Below, piece after piece: positions 1-6,887 of a DNA stretch of 64,000 bases. Each line of letters opens with the position of its first letter. Within the stretch, counting starts at the first letter, position 1. The translations under genes and the position numbers were made by a program. The notes under the pieces were generated by a model, which did not search any database, had not been told where the DNA came from, and saw only the letters and a program-made list of their open reading frames with translations. The DNA comes from Persicitalea sp964500445 (GTDB lineage: Bacteria > Bacteroidota > Bacteroidia > Cytophagales > Spirosomataceae): the NCBI GenBank assembly GCA_964500445.1, contig CAZCOG010000001.1:62001-126000 (forward strand). Direction: 5' to 3'.

Positions 1-34
1 TTTTGAATTACGGAAACCTAAACCCCGAAACACC

Positions 35-2146
35 TCACTTCCACACCAGCCCCATATTCTTAAATACAAAAGCGTACAAATCCGCCGTAGTTTCCAGCGC
101 TTTCTTGGTATTGCTGGCCCCGTGACCCGAGTTGGTATCGATGCGAATCAACAATGGATTGGTAGACGACACCCCCGCTTTCTCCTGCAAGGTGGCGGCG
201 TACTTGAATGAGTGCGCAGGTACCACGCGGTCGTCGTGGTCGGCGGTGGTGATGAGCGTGGCGGGGTACTTTCCGCCCTCTTTAATGTTGTGCAGCGGCG
301 AGTACTTGTATTGGTACGCAAACTCGTCGGCATTGTCGCTGCTGCCGTAGTCGGCGATCCAGTTCCAGCCGATGGTGAATTTGTGGAAGCGCAGCATGTC
401 CATCACGCCTACGGCGGGCAGGGCTACCTTGAAAAGTTCGGGCCGTTGATTGATGACCGCGCCCACCAGCAAGCCGCCATTGGAACCGCCCTGCACGGCC
501 AGGTACTCAGGCGAGGTGTACTTCTCCTTGATAAGGTACTCGGCGGCGGCAATGAAATCATCAAATACGTTCTGTTTGTTGAGCTTCATGCCCTGCTCGT
601 GCCATTTCTCGCCGTACTCGCTGCCGCCCCGCAGGTTGGCCTGCACGAAAATACCCCCCTGGTCCAGAAACGGAATGCGCGTAGGACTGAATGTCGGGGT
701 AAGGCTAATGTTGAAACCGCCATAACCATACAGAAGCGTAGGGTTTTTACCATCCAGTTTCAGGCCTTTTTTATAGACAATAAAGGCCGGAATTTTAGTA
801 CCATCTTTGCTGGGATAAAACACCTGCTTCGTTTCGTAATCAGTAGGTTTGAAACTCACTTCCGGCTCACGGAAAACGCTGCTTTTCTTCGTAGCGATGT
901 CGTAGCGAAAAATCGTCGGAGGGTAGTTGAACGAGGTGTAAGTATAGAACACAAACTTGTCGTCTTTCTCACCACCAAAACCACCCGCCGAACCCAGGCC
1001 CGGTAACTCGACTTCGTTTTGCAATTTCCCGCTCATATCATAGACATAAGCGCGCGTAGTCACATCCTTGGAGTAAAGCGCGAAAATTTTTCCGCCAGCG
1101 GTACCAGCGTTCAACAATGGTTCAGGTTTTTCGGGCAGGAAAGATTGCCAGGTTTTGGGTTGAGAAAGGTACTTCATCACCTTGCCATTGGGCGCATTTT
1201 CGTTGGTTTCGATCAGAAAACCGCCGTCCACATTTTCGATAATGCCGTAGGAGAAATCCGTGATTTCTTCCTTAACAGGCGTGAAGGTACTTTCACCTTT
1301 TTTCATTACCCACAGCCCGTTTCCGTCCAAGCCCTTGCCCCGATCGCTGAGGTACAGCGCTGCGTATTGCTCGTCTTCGGTAGTACTTACGGTATGGAAG
1401 CGCTGCGGATTGGCGGGATCTTCGTAGATCAGTTTGTCACTACTTTGGGGGGTACCAACCTGATGATAAAACACCTGGTGGTTTTCGTTTTTAGCAGCCA
1501 GCGCGCTGCCTTCGGGCTTGGGGTAGCGGCTGTAATAAAAGCCATCGCCCTGCCAGGCCGCGCCCGATACCTTCACCCATTCCAGCTTATCGGACATCAT
1601 TTTCAGGGTTTTCATATCCATCACCTGGTACTCCTGCCAGTCGGAGCCGCCCTGCGAAAAACCGCACACCGCGTAGTTACCATTCTTGGACAAACTAAAA
1701 ACCGTGAGCCGGGTAGTGCCATCGGCGGAAAGTTTGTTGGGGTCGAGCACTACTTCGGGGGTACCTTCCAATCCTTTTTGCCGATAGAGTACCGACTGAT
1801 TTTGTAAGCCGTCGTTTTTGTAAAAATAAAAGTACTCGCCTTTCTTGCGGGGCGCCGAGTACTTGGGGTAGTTGTAGGCTTTTTCCAGATCGTCGAAAAT
1901 CTTTTGCTTGAAGGGAATTTTGTTCAGATAATCGAACGTCACCTCGTTTTCGGCTTTCACCCAGGCAGCCGTTTCGTCGGAACGATCATCTTCTAACCAG
2001 CGGTACGGGTCAGGTACCTGGGTACCGTGGTAGGTATCGACGTGGTCTATTTTTTTTGTGGTAGGATAGGTTATGTTTTGCGCCTCCCCGTCGGGATGGA
2101 GCAGCGTAGCGGTAAGCAGGGTCATGCCGAGTAGTTTGTGGTTCAT
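35..2146 (-). CDS. Prolyl oligopeptidase family serine peptidase (S9A)
   Basis: Predicted exported endopeptidase that cleaves short peptides after proline. The 703-residue length is normal for family S9A. A hydrophobic N-terminus (about residues 1-22, ending GEAQ) looks like a signal peptide, so it should act in the periplasm. Residues from about 25 to 430 form the propeller part; the alpha/beta-hydrolase domain follows, with the nucleophile in GGSNGGLL (Ser555), the acid in TADHDDRVVP and the histidine in SGHGAS close to the C-terminus, so the catalytic triad is complete. It is divergent from the secreted-protein gene at 2364, with 217 bp between them. No terminator is visible before the window edge. 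Family assignment is firm; the physiological substrate is unknown. Confidence 0.93.
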   Translation of the reverse strand: MNHKLLGMTLLTATLLHPDGEAQNITYPTTKKIDHVDTYHGTQVPDPYRWLEDDRSDETAAWVKAENEVTFDYLNKIPFKQKIFDDLEKAYNYPKYSAPRKKGEYFYFYKNDGLQNQSVLYRQKGLEGTPEVVLDPNKLSADGTTRLTVFSLSKNGNYAVCGFSQGGSDWQEYQVMDMKTLKMMSDKLEWVKVSGAAWQGDGFYYSRYPKPEGSALAAKNENHQVFYHQVGTPQSSDKLIYEDPANPQRFHTVSTTEDEQYAALYLSDRGKGLDGNGLWVMKKGESTFTPVKEEITDFSYGIIENVDGGFLIETNENAPNGKVMKYLSQPKTWQSFLPEKPEPLLNAGTAGGKIFALYSKDVTTRAYVYDMSGKLQNEVELPGLGSAGGFGGEKDDKFVFYTYTSFNYPPTIFRYDIATKKSSVFREPEVSFKPTDYETKQVFYPSKDGTKIPAFIVYKKGLKLDGKNPTLLYGYGGFNISLTPTFSPTRIPFLDQGGIFVQANLRGGSEYGEKWHEQGMKLNKQNVFDDFIAAAEYLIKEKYTSPEYLAVQGGSNGGLLVGAVINQRPELFKVALPAVGVMDMLRFHKFTIGWNWIADYGSSDNADEFAYQYKYSPLHNIKEGGKYPATLITTADHDDRVVPAHSFKYAATLQEKAGVSSTNPLLIRIDTNSGHGASNTKKALETTADLYAFVFKNMGLVWK

Positions 2147-2363
2147 TTTTTTACAAGATTAAATTGATCTTGGAGCATTGAACAAAAGTACGATTGGTTT
2201 GTATGACAAGCAATGGTACTTTAAAGGTGGTAGTTTTGCTCGGTCTTCCGGCAGAAGTCCAACAATAAGCTTACAATGGTCCTTTATTTTCTTGAAAGAA
2301 ATCTCAGGCTCTATGCTAGGTTTGGGTAATAGTTTTCTCCGTATTTTTATCAAAAAAAACGCT

Positions 2364-3323
2364 ATGACAACACGCTTTCTCTCTCTGCTATTGCTTGTCG
2401 TTTTTGCGGTTACGGGTGTCCGGGCCCAGGACATCGACTCCACCGTTGCGTTTCCCGTCAACGCCGTCATTTTCCTCAAAGACGGTACCCAGCTGCGCGG
2501 TGTGCTGCTTTCTGAGTCGCCGGTGGGGGCGCGGATCAGAACCGACAACTTGGGAGAGATCACTGTGACGGCGGACAAAATCGAAAGTATCGAGAAAAAC
2601 GATAACGGCTTCTACAACAAAGGAACGTACTGGTTCAATAACCCCCATTTTACCCGCTACCTGTTTGCGCCTTCGGCTCTGTCGCTGGACAAAGGCGAAG
2701 GCTATTACCAGAATTCCCTGCTTCTCCTCAATTCCGTAGAAGTAGGCGTCACCGATCATTTCACGATGGGTGGAGGTTTTGTGCTGAATCCCACTTTCCG
2801 CGATTGGCAGGTACTTTTCCTGACACCCAAAATTAGTTTTCCCACTCAATCAAAGATAACGTTCGGATTCGGAGCGTTGGCTATCGGCATTTTTAATCGC
2901 AATTATGACTTTGACCTCCAGACAGGAGTATCGCGCAAAGATGGCATAGAAACCAATTTTGCCGGTGTTGGCTACGGCATGATGACCATCGGCGGAACTG
3001 AGCGAAACGGTTCGGTGGGTTTAGGTTGGGGCTTTGCGCAGGGAGAAATCAGCGCCAGTCCCGTCATTAACCTTAGCTACATGTCGCGACTGGGCCGGAA
3101 AGTAGGTGTCGTAACTGAAAACTGGATTATCATTCCTCGTCAGGGCGATTCGGGCGTCGGTATTTTATCGGGCGGTGTGCGATTTTTTGGAGAAAAGATG
3201 GCTGTAGATTTGGCGCTTTGGGTGCCCGTCGGTGAAGACGCCCCCTTCTTCGCTATTCCCTATGTTGATTTTGTAATAAAATTCGGGCACAAGAAAAGAC
3301 CAGGTCAGCGCGGCAAGAAATAG
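2364..3323 (+). CDS. Exported protein of unknown function with barrel-like C-terminal half
   Basis: A 319-residue protein. I place the start at the ATG at 2364 rather than at 2178 because it opens directly into a signal peptide (MTTRFLSLLLLVVFAVTGVRA, cut near AQD). Residues about 30-75 (FLKDGTQLRGVLLSE, then VTADKIESIEK) resemble the small beta-barrel that many Bacteroidota envelope proteins carry ahead of a membrane part. The rest is rich in alternating Gly/aromatic strands (FGFGALAIGIFNRNYDF, GSVGLGWGFAQGE) and could form an outer-membrane barrel. The C-terminus is basic (KKRPGQRGKK), which is unusual for a barrel ending. I do not recognise a named family. The next gene starts 52 bp downstream on the same strand. 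Confidence 0.75.
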   Translation: MTTRFLSLLLLVVFAVTGVRAQDIDSTVAFPVNAVIFLKDGTQLRGVLLSESPVGARIRTDNLGEITVTADKIESIEKNDNGFYNKGTYWFNNPHFTRYLFAPSALSLDKGEGYYQNSLLLLNSVEVGVTDHFTMGGGFVLNPTFRDWQVLFLTPKISFPTQSKITFGFGALAIGIFNRNYDFDLQTGVSRKDGIETNFAGVGYGMMTIGGTERNGSVGLGWGFAQGEISASPVINLSYMSRLGRKVGVVTENWIIIPRQGDSGVGILSGGVRFFGEKMAVDLALWVPVGEDAPFFAIPYVDFVIKFGHKKRPGQRGKK

Positions 3324-3375
3324 GCACATGCAAGAGGATTTCTATGTGTCATCGAATACGTAAAGCAAAACTATA

Positions 3376-4137
3376 ATGACAAAAAGTAAAATAGTGCTGG
3401 TCACGGGCGGAAGCCGTGGCCTGGGTAAGAATATGGCGCTGAGCATCGCCGCCAAAGGCAACGACGTACTGCTCACGTACCACAGCAAAAAAGACGAGGC
3501 CGAAGAGGTAGTAGCCGAAATTAAGAAAATGGGTCAAAAGGCAGCCGCTCTGCCGCTGGACGCGGGCAATACCAGTAGTTTCGATTCCTTTTTAGAGCAA
3601 GTTCAGAAAGTACTGAAAGACATCTTCGACGCGGAAAAGATCGATTTTCTGGTCAACAACGCGGGTATCGGCATCTACACTCCTTACGCCAGCACGAGCG
3701 AAGAACAGTTCGATTTGTTGATGAACATTCATTTCAAAGGGCCGTTTTTCCTGACGCAGAAAGCTCTGCCCATGATGGCGGACGGCGGCGGAATTATTAA
3801 CATTTCATCGGGGCTGGCCCGTTTTTCCAATCCCGGTTCTTCGGCTTATGGTGCCATGAAAAGTGCGATGGAAACACTGACGCGCTATCAGGCGAAGGAG
3901 TTGGGGGAAAGGGGAATCCGGTCCAATATCGTGGCACCGGGGGCAATCGAAACTGACTTTGGCGGCGGGAGAGTGCACGATAACGCTCAGCTGAATGCCC
4001 AGATCGCCTCGGTCACTGCCCTGGGTCGAGTGGGTAAACCCGACGACATCGGCGGTGTGGTAGCTTTCCTCTGCACCGACGATGCCAGGTGGATCAACGC
4101 CCAGCGCATCGAGGTTTCGGGCGGAATGAATCTTTGA
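3376..4137 (+). CDS. Short-chain dehydrogenase/reductase (SDR)
   Basis: A 253-residue classical SDR, the usual family length, cytoplasmic and NAD(P)H-dependent. The Rossmann dinucleotide motif TGGSRGLG is at residues 10-17, NNAG at 94-97, catalytic serine in ISSG (144-145), and YGAMK gives Tyr158 and Lys162. Arg14 after the glycine motif and a basic/hydroxyl loop after strand 2 (YHSKKDE) suggest NADPH preference, by analogy with FabG-type enzymes. The C-terminal end, VSGGMNL, is typical of FabG-like members. The substrate cannot be told. It is followed immediately by a strong terminator, so it probably ends the unit that may begin with the gene at 2364. Confidence 0.92.
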   Translation: MTKSKIVLVTGGSRGLGKNMALSIAAKGNDVLLTYHSKKDEAEEVVAEIKKMGQKAAALPLDAGNTSSFDSFLEQVQKVLKDIFDAEKIDFLVNNAGIGIYTPYASTSEEQFDLLMNIHFKGPFFLTQKALPMMADGGGIINISSGLARFSNPGSSAYGAMKSAMETLTRYQAKELGERGIRSNIVAPGAIETDFGGGRVHDNAQLNAQIASVTALGRVGKPDDIGGVVAFLCTDDARWINAQRIEVSGGMNL

Positions 4138-4162
4138 CGTATTGAAACACGAACATTAAAAG

Positions 4163-4192
4163 AAAGCCGACGCATGACGCGTCGGCTTTTTG
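4163..4192 (+). terminator. Rho-independent terminator after the SDR gene
   Basis: Perfect 11-bp inverted repeat AAAGCCGACGC / GCGTCGGCTTT with a 5-nt loop, running into a T-tract at 4187-4191. It lies 25 bp after the SDR stop codon. Confidence 0.88.
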
Positions 4193-4321
4193 TGTTTCTA
4201 TCCTTCAAAAGAACCGCTCAAATCTCCCGAATCGATGGGCGGACATTTTATTTTGCAAGCAAAGTATTAGCTAAGGGGTCAATAGTGCTTTGTACCTAAA
4301 ACCCAGACAAACCTTTCCTCC

Positions 4322-5980
4322 ATGACCCTCGGCTTACAGACTCTCGATTACGCCATTTTTCTCGTGTATTTTATCATCGTTGCCAGCTATGGCTATTGGG
4401 TGTACACCCACAAAGGCAAGCAGAACGGCGACAGTGCCAAAGATTTCTTCCTGGCCGAAGGCTCGCTGACGTGGTGGGCGATCGGTGCTTCCATTATTGC
4501 TTCCAACATTTCGGCGGAGCAGTTCATCGGCATGAGCGGGCAGGCTTTTCAGTTGGGGATTGCTATTTCGGTTTATGAATTATTGGGCGCGGTGTCGCTG
4601 CTGATCGTGGCGGTGTACTTTCTGCCCATGTACCTCAAAAACGACATCTTCACCATGCCACAGTTTCTGGCGCGGCGCTACGATACCCGGCTGGCGACGA
4701 TCATGGCGGTGTTCTGGCTTTTCCTGTACATTTTCGTGAACATGACCTCTATTATCTACCTCGGGGCATTGAGTCTGGAAAAAATGACGGGCTTCGCTTT
4801 CATGCCCTGCGCGGCTTTTCTGGTGGCCTTCGCCATCGTCATTACGCTGGGTGGCATGAAAGTCATCGGCTACACAGATGTAATTCAGGTAGTTTGCCTG
4901 GTTTTTGGCGGACTAGCCACGACCTATCTGGCGCTGGGCCTGCTTTCCGACCGGGTTGGAACGGGAGCGGGTGTATTCGAGGGCCTGAGCATGATTGCCC
5001 AAAAAGCCGATAGCCATCTGCACATGATTTTCACGCCTGGCGAGTACAGCGTTCATGATGGCCGTGGCGGCTTCATCGACGCCTACAATCAACTACCTGG
5101 CGTAATGATGTTTATTATCGGCGGGCAGTGGGTCAACAACCTCAACTACTTCGGCTGCAACCAGTACATTACGCAACGTGCCCTTGGTGCCGACCTCAAA
5201 ACGGCTCGCAGCGGACTGCTTTTTGCCTCGGTACTCAAAATGTTCATGCCGCTCATCGTGGTACTACCAGGTCTGGCAGCCTACGTCTTATTTCAGGAAA
5301 ACGCTGACCCGGCCATCATCGGTGGCATCACGGACAACAATATCGTCAAACCCGACAACGCCTATCCCGTTCTGCTCAATCTGCTTCCCACGGGCTTAAA
5401 GGGCCTGGCTTTCGCCGCCCTCACCGCCGCCATCGTGGCAAGTCTGGCGGGTAAGGCCAACAGTATTTCGACTATTTACATGCTTGACATCCACAAGAAG
5501 TTTTTCAACAAAAACCTCGATGAAAAGCAAACCGTGTGGACAGGCCGCGTGGCGATCGTGGTGTCGTTTATCATTGCGCTACTGGTGAGTCCGCTGCTGC
5601 GTAATTTCGGGCAGGCCTTCGAGTACATTCAGGTATATACGGGCTACATTTCGCCGGGCATTCTGAGTATCTTCCTGTTGGGTTTCTTCTGGAAGAAGGC
5701 TACGGCCAACGGCGCTCTGGCCGCTGCGGTGTTGAGCGTGGCACTGTCGGCTTTCATCGAGTACCAATTCCCCGCCTTCCCTTTCCTCAACCGCATGGGG
5801 GTAGTTTTCTGGATTTGCTGCCTGGTGCACATCGCCATCAGCCTGGCGCAATCGGGCGGGAAGGACAATCCGAACGCCTTCCTGGTCAAGCGGGAGTGGT
5901 TTAGCGTCGCGCCTTCTTTCAGGTACGGGGCGATTGGGGTGGTAGCCCTATTTTGTGTGATTTATTGGATTTGGTGGTAG
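4322..5980 (+). CDS. Sodium/solute symporter of the SSS family (vSGLT-like)
   Basis: A 552-residue inner-membrane secondary transporter, predicted to couple Na+ entry to uptake of a sugar or similar solute. It has about 13-14 hydrophobic segments. The N-terminal region carries hallmarks shared with Vibrio SGLT: FFLAEGSLTWWAIGAS, then ASNISAEQFIGMSG (about residues 60-75), which forms part of the sodium site in that family, and ANSISTIYMLDI in the second half. The central segment with GGQWVNNLNYFGCNQYITQRALGA is also typical of the sugar-transporting branch. It stands alone between a terminator and a small membrane gene, so genomic context does not name the substrate. The fucosidases and uronate genes further right make a sugar plausible, but that is inference. 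Confidence 0.92.
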   Translation: MTLGLQTLDYAIFLVYFIIVASYGYWVYTHKGKQNGDSAKDFFLAEGSLTWWAIGASIIASNISAEQFIGMSGQAFQLGIAISVYELLGAVSLLIVAVYFLPMYLKNDIFTMPQFLARRYDTRLATIMAVFWLFLYIFVNMTSIIYLGALSLEKMTGFAFMPCAAFLVAFAIVITLGGMKVIGYTDVIQVVCLVFGGLATTYLALGLLSDRVGTGAGVFEGLSMIAQKADSHLHMIFTPGEYSVHDGRGGFIDAYNQLPGVMMFIIGGQWVNNLNYFGCNQYITQRALGADLKTARSGLLFASVLKMFMPLIVVLPGLAAYVLFQENADPAIIGGITDNNIVKPDNAYPVLLNLLPTGLKGLAFAALTAAIVASLAGKANSISTIYMLDIHKKFFNKNLDEKQTVWTGRVAIVVSFIIALLVSPLLRNFGQAFEYIQVYTGYISPGILSIFLLGFFWKKATANGALAAAVLSVALSAFIEYQFPAFPFLNRMGVVFWICCLVHIAISLAQSGGKDNPNAFLVKREWFSVAPSFRYGAIGVVALFCVIYWIWW

Positions 5981-6050
5981 TGCTTTATTACTTATACTTA
6001 CAATCGTTCGATGGTTGTTACAACCAAATCTATTCTGTAAAAACTAAAAG

Positions 6051-6257
6051 ATGGTGTTAGCTTTTTTTATTTCGTGGCTGTTTCCAATATTTCTTCTGGC
6101 AACACTAGCATTGCCGATTGTAGCGCTGGTCGATATTTTAAGGAATACTTTTAAAGGTTCCGACAAAATAATTTGGGTAGGGATCGTCATATTTCTTTCT
6201 ATTGCCGGCTCAATCCTGTACTTTATAATCGGTTCAAAACAAAAGATTATTGAGTAA
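6051..6257 (+). CDS. Small PLDc_N-type membrane protein
   Basis: A 68-residue protein with two transmembrane segments (about residues 3-28 and 41-62) joined by a short polar linker that includes DILRNTFKGSDK. The pattern, ending in an LYFIIGSKQK-like tail, matches the stand-alone phospholipase D N-terminal (PLDc_N) family, small inner-membrane proteins of unknown role in many Bacteroidota. The ATG at 6051 is the only sensible start. It lies 70 bp after the symporter and 63 bp before the DUF1456 gene on the same strand. Confidence 0.75.
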   Translation: MVLAFFISWLFPIFLLATLALPIVALVDILRNTFKGSDKIIWVGIVIFLSIAGSILYFIIGSKQKIIE

Positions 6258-6320
6258 TTGTAGTTACTGAATTGCAGCCCTCAGCTCAGAAAACGCATTT
6301 TCTGTAGAAACAGACACAAA

Positions 6321-6803
6321 ATGAACAACAACGATACCCTCCGCCGACTGCGCTTTGCCTTTGACCTGGACGACCATACCATGATGACGCTCTTCAAAAA
6401 AGGCGGCTATGAAGCTACCCGCGCCGAAGTGAGCGACTGGCTGAAACGCGAGGAGGATGAAAACTTCCAACCGCTCCGCGACGTGATGCTGGCGACTTTC
6501 CTCAACGGCTTTATCGTGGACAAACGTGGCAAGAAAGACGGCGAAGAACCTAAGGCTGAGAAAAAAACAAACAACAATCTGGTACTTCGCAAGCTAAAAA
6601 TTGCCCTGAGTATGAACGATACCGATATGCTCGACGTATTCGCGTTAGTCGGCTTCCACATCAGCAAGCACGAAATCAGCGCGTTTTTCCGCAAGCCCGA
6701 TAACCCGCGCTATCGCGACTGCAAAGATCAAATCCTGCGCAATTTTCTGGTAGGATTGCAGATGAAGTATCGACCAAATCCTGAGGAAGATTTTGAAGAC
6801 TAA
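6321..6803 (+). CDS. DUF1456 (YehS-like) protein
   Basis: A 160-residue cytoplasmic protein made of two repeats of a roughly 65-residue helical module. Repeat one begins NNDTLRRLRFAFDLDDHTMM and repeat two begins NNLVLRKLKIALSMNDTDML; each ends in a segment of the form (V/I)SxxLKREED or ISAFFRKPDNP followed by a helix. A charged linker (about residues 70-85, KRGKKDGEEPKAEKK) separates them. This duplicated architecture is that of DUF1456/YehS, a family without established biochemical function. The gene ends six bases before a bidirectional hairpin. Confidence 0.88.
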   Translation: MNNNDTLRRLRFAFDLDDHTMMTLFKKGGYEATRAEVSDWLKREEDENFQPLRDVMLATFLNGFIVDKRGKKDGEEPKAEKKTNNNLVLRKLKIALSMNDTDMLDVFALVGFHISKHEISAFFRKPDNPRYRDCKDQILRNFLVGLQMKYRPNPEEDFED

Positions 6804-6808
6804 AAATA

Positions 6809-6837
6809 CGAAGGCTCCGCTAAAAACGGAGCCTTCG
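6809..6837. terminator. Hairpin terminator between convergent genes
   Basis: Perfect 11-bp inverted repeat CGAAGGCTCCG / CGGAGCCTTCG with a 7-nt loop. Read leftward it runs into TATTTTTAG, so it should work best for the M16 gene coming from the right; rightward the T-tract is poor. Confidence 0.75.
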
Positions 6838-6867
6838 GTACTTAATTAAAAAGGTCGACAGCCTGTC

Positions 6868-6887
6868 AGTCTGAGCGTAGCCGAAGA
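6868..6887. repeat. Dispersed repeat, single arm
   Basis: AGTCTGAGCGTAGCCGAAGA abuts the M16 stop codon and matches, with one mismatch, the 20-bp arms of the inverted repeat at 61373-61429. It follows an 11-bp palindrome, GACAGCCTGTC, at 6857-6867. Two independent places with the same 20-mer point to a dispersed REP-like family. Confidence 0.6.

Noticed and set aside
212..1006. 264-codon rightward open frame inside the prolyl oligopeptidase gene
   Set aside because: It is antisense to a gene with complete catalytic motifs, has low-complexity composition and no recognisable domain.
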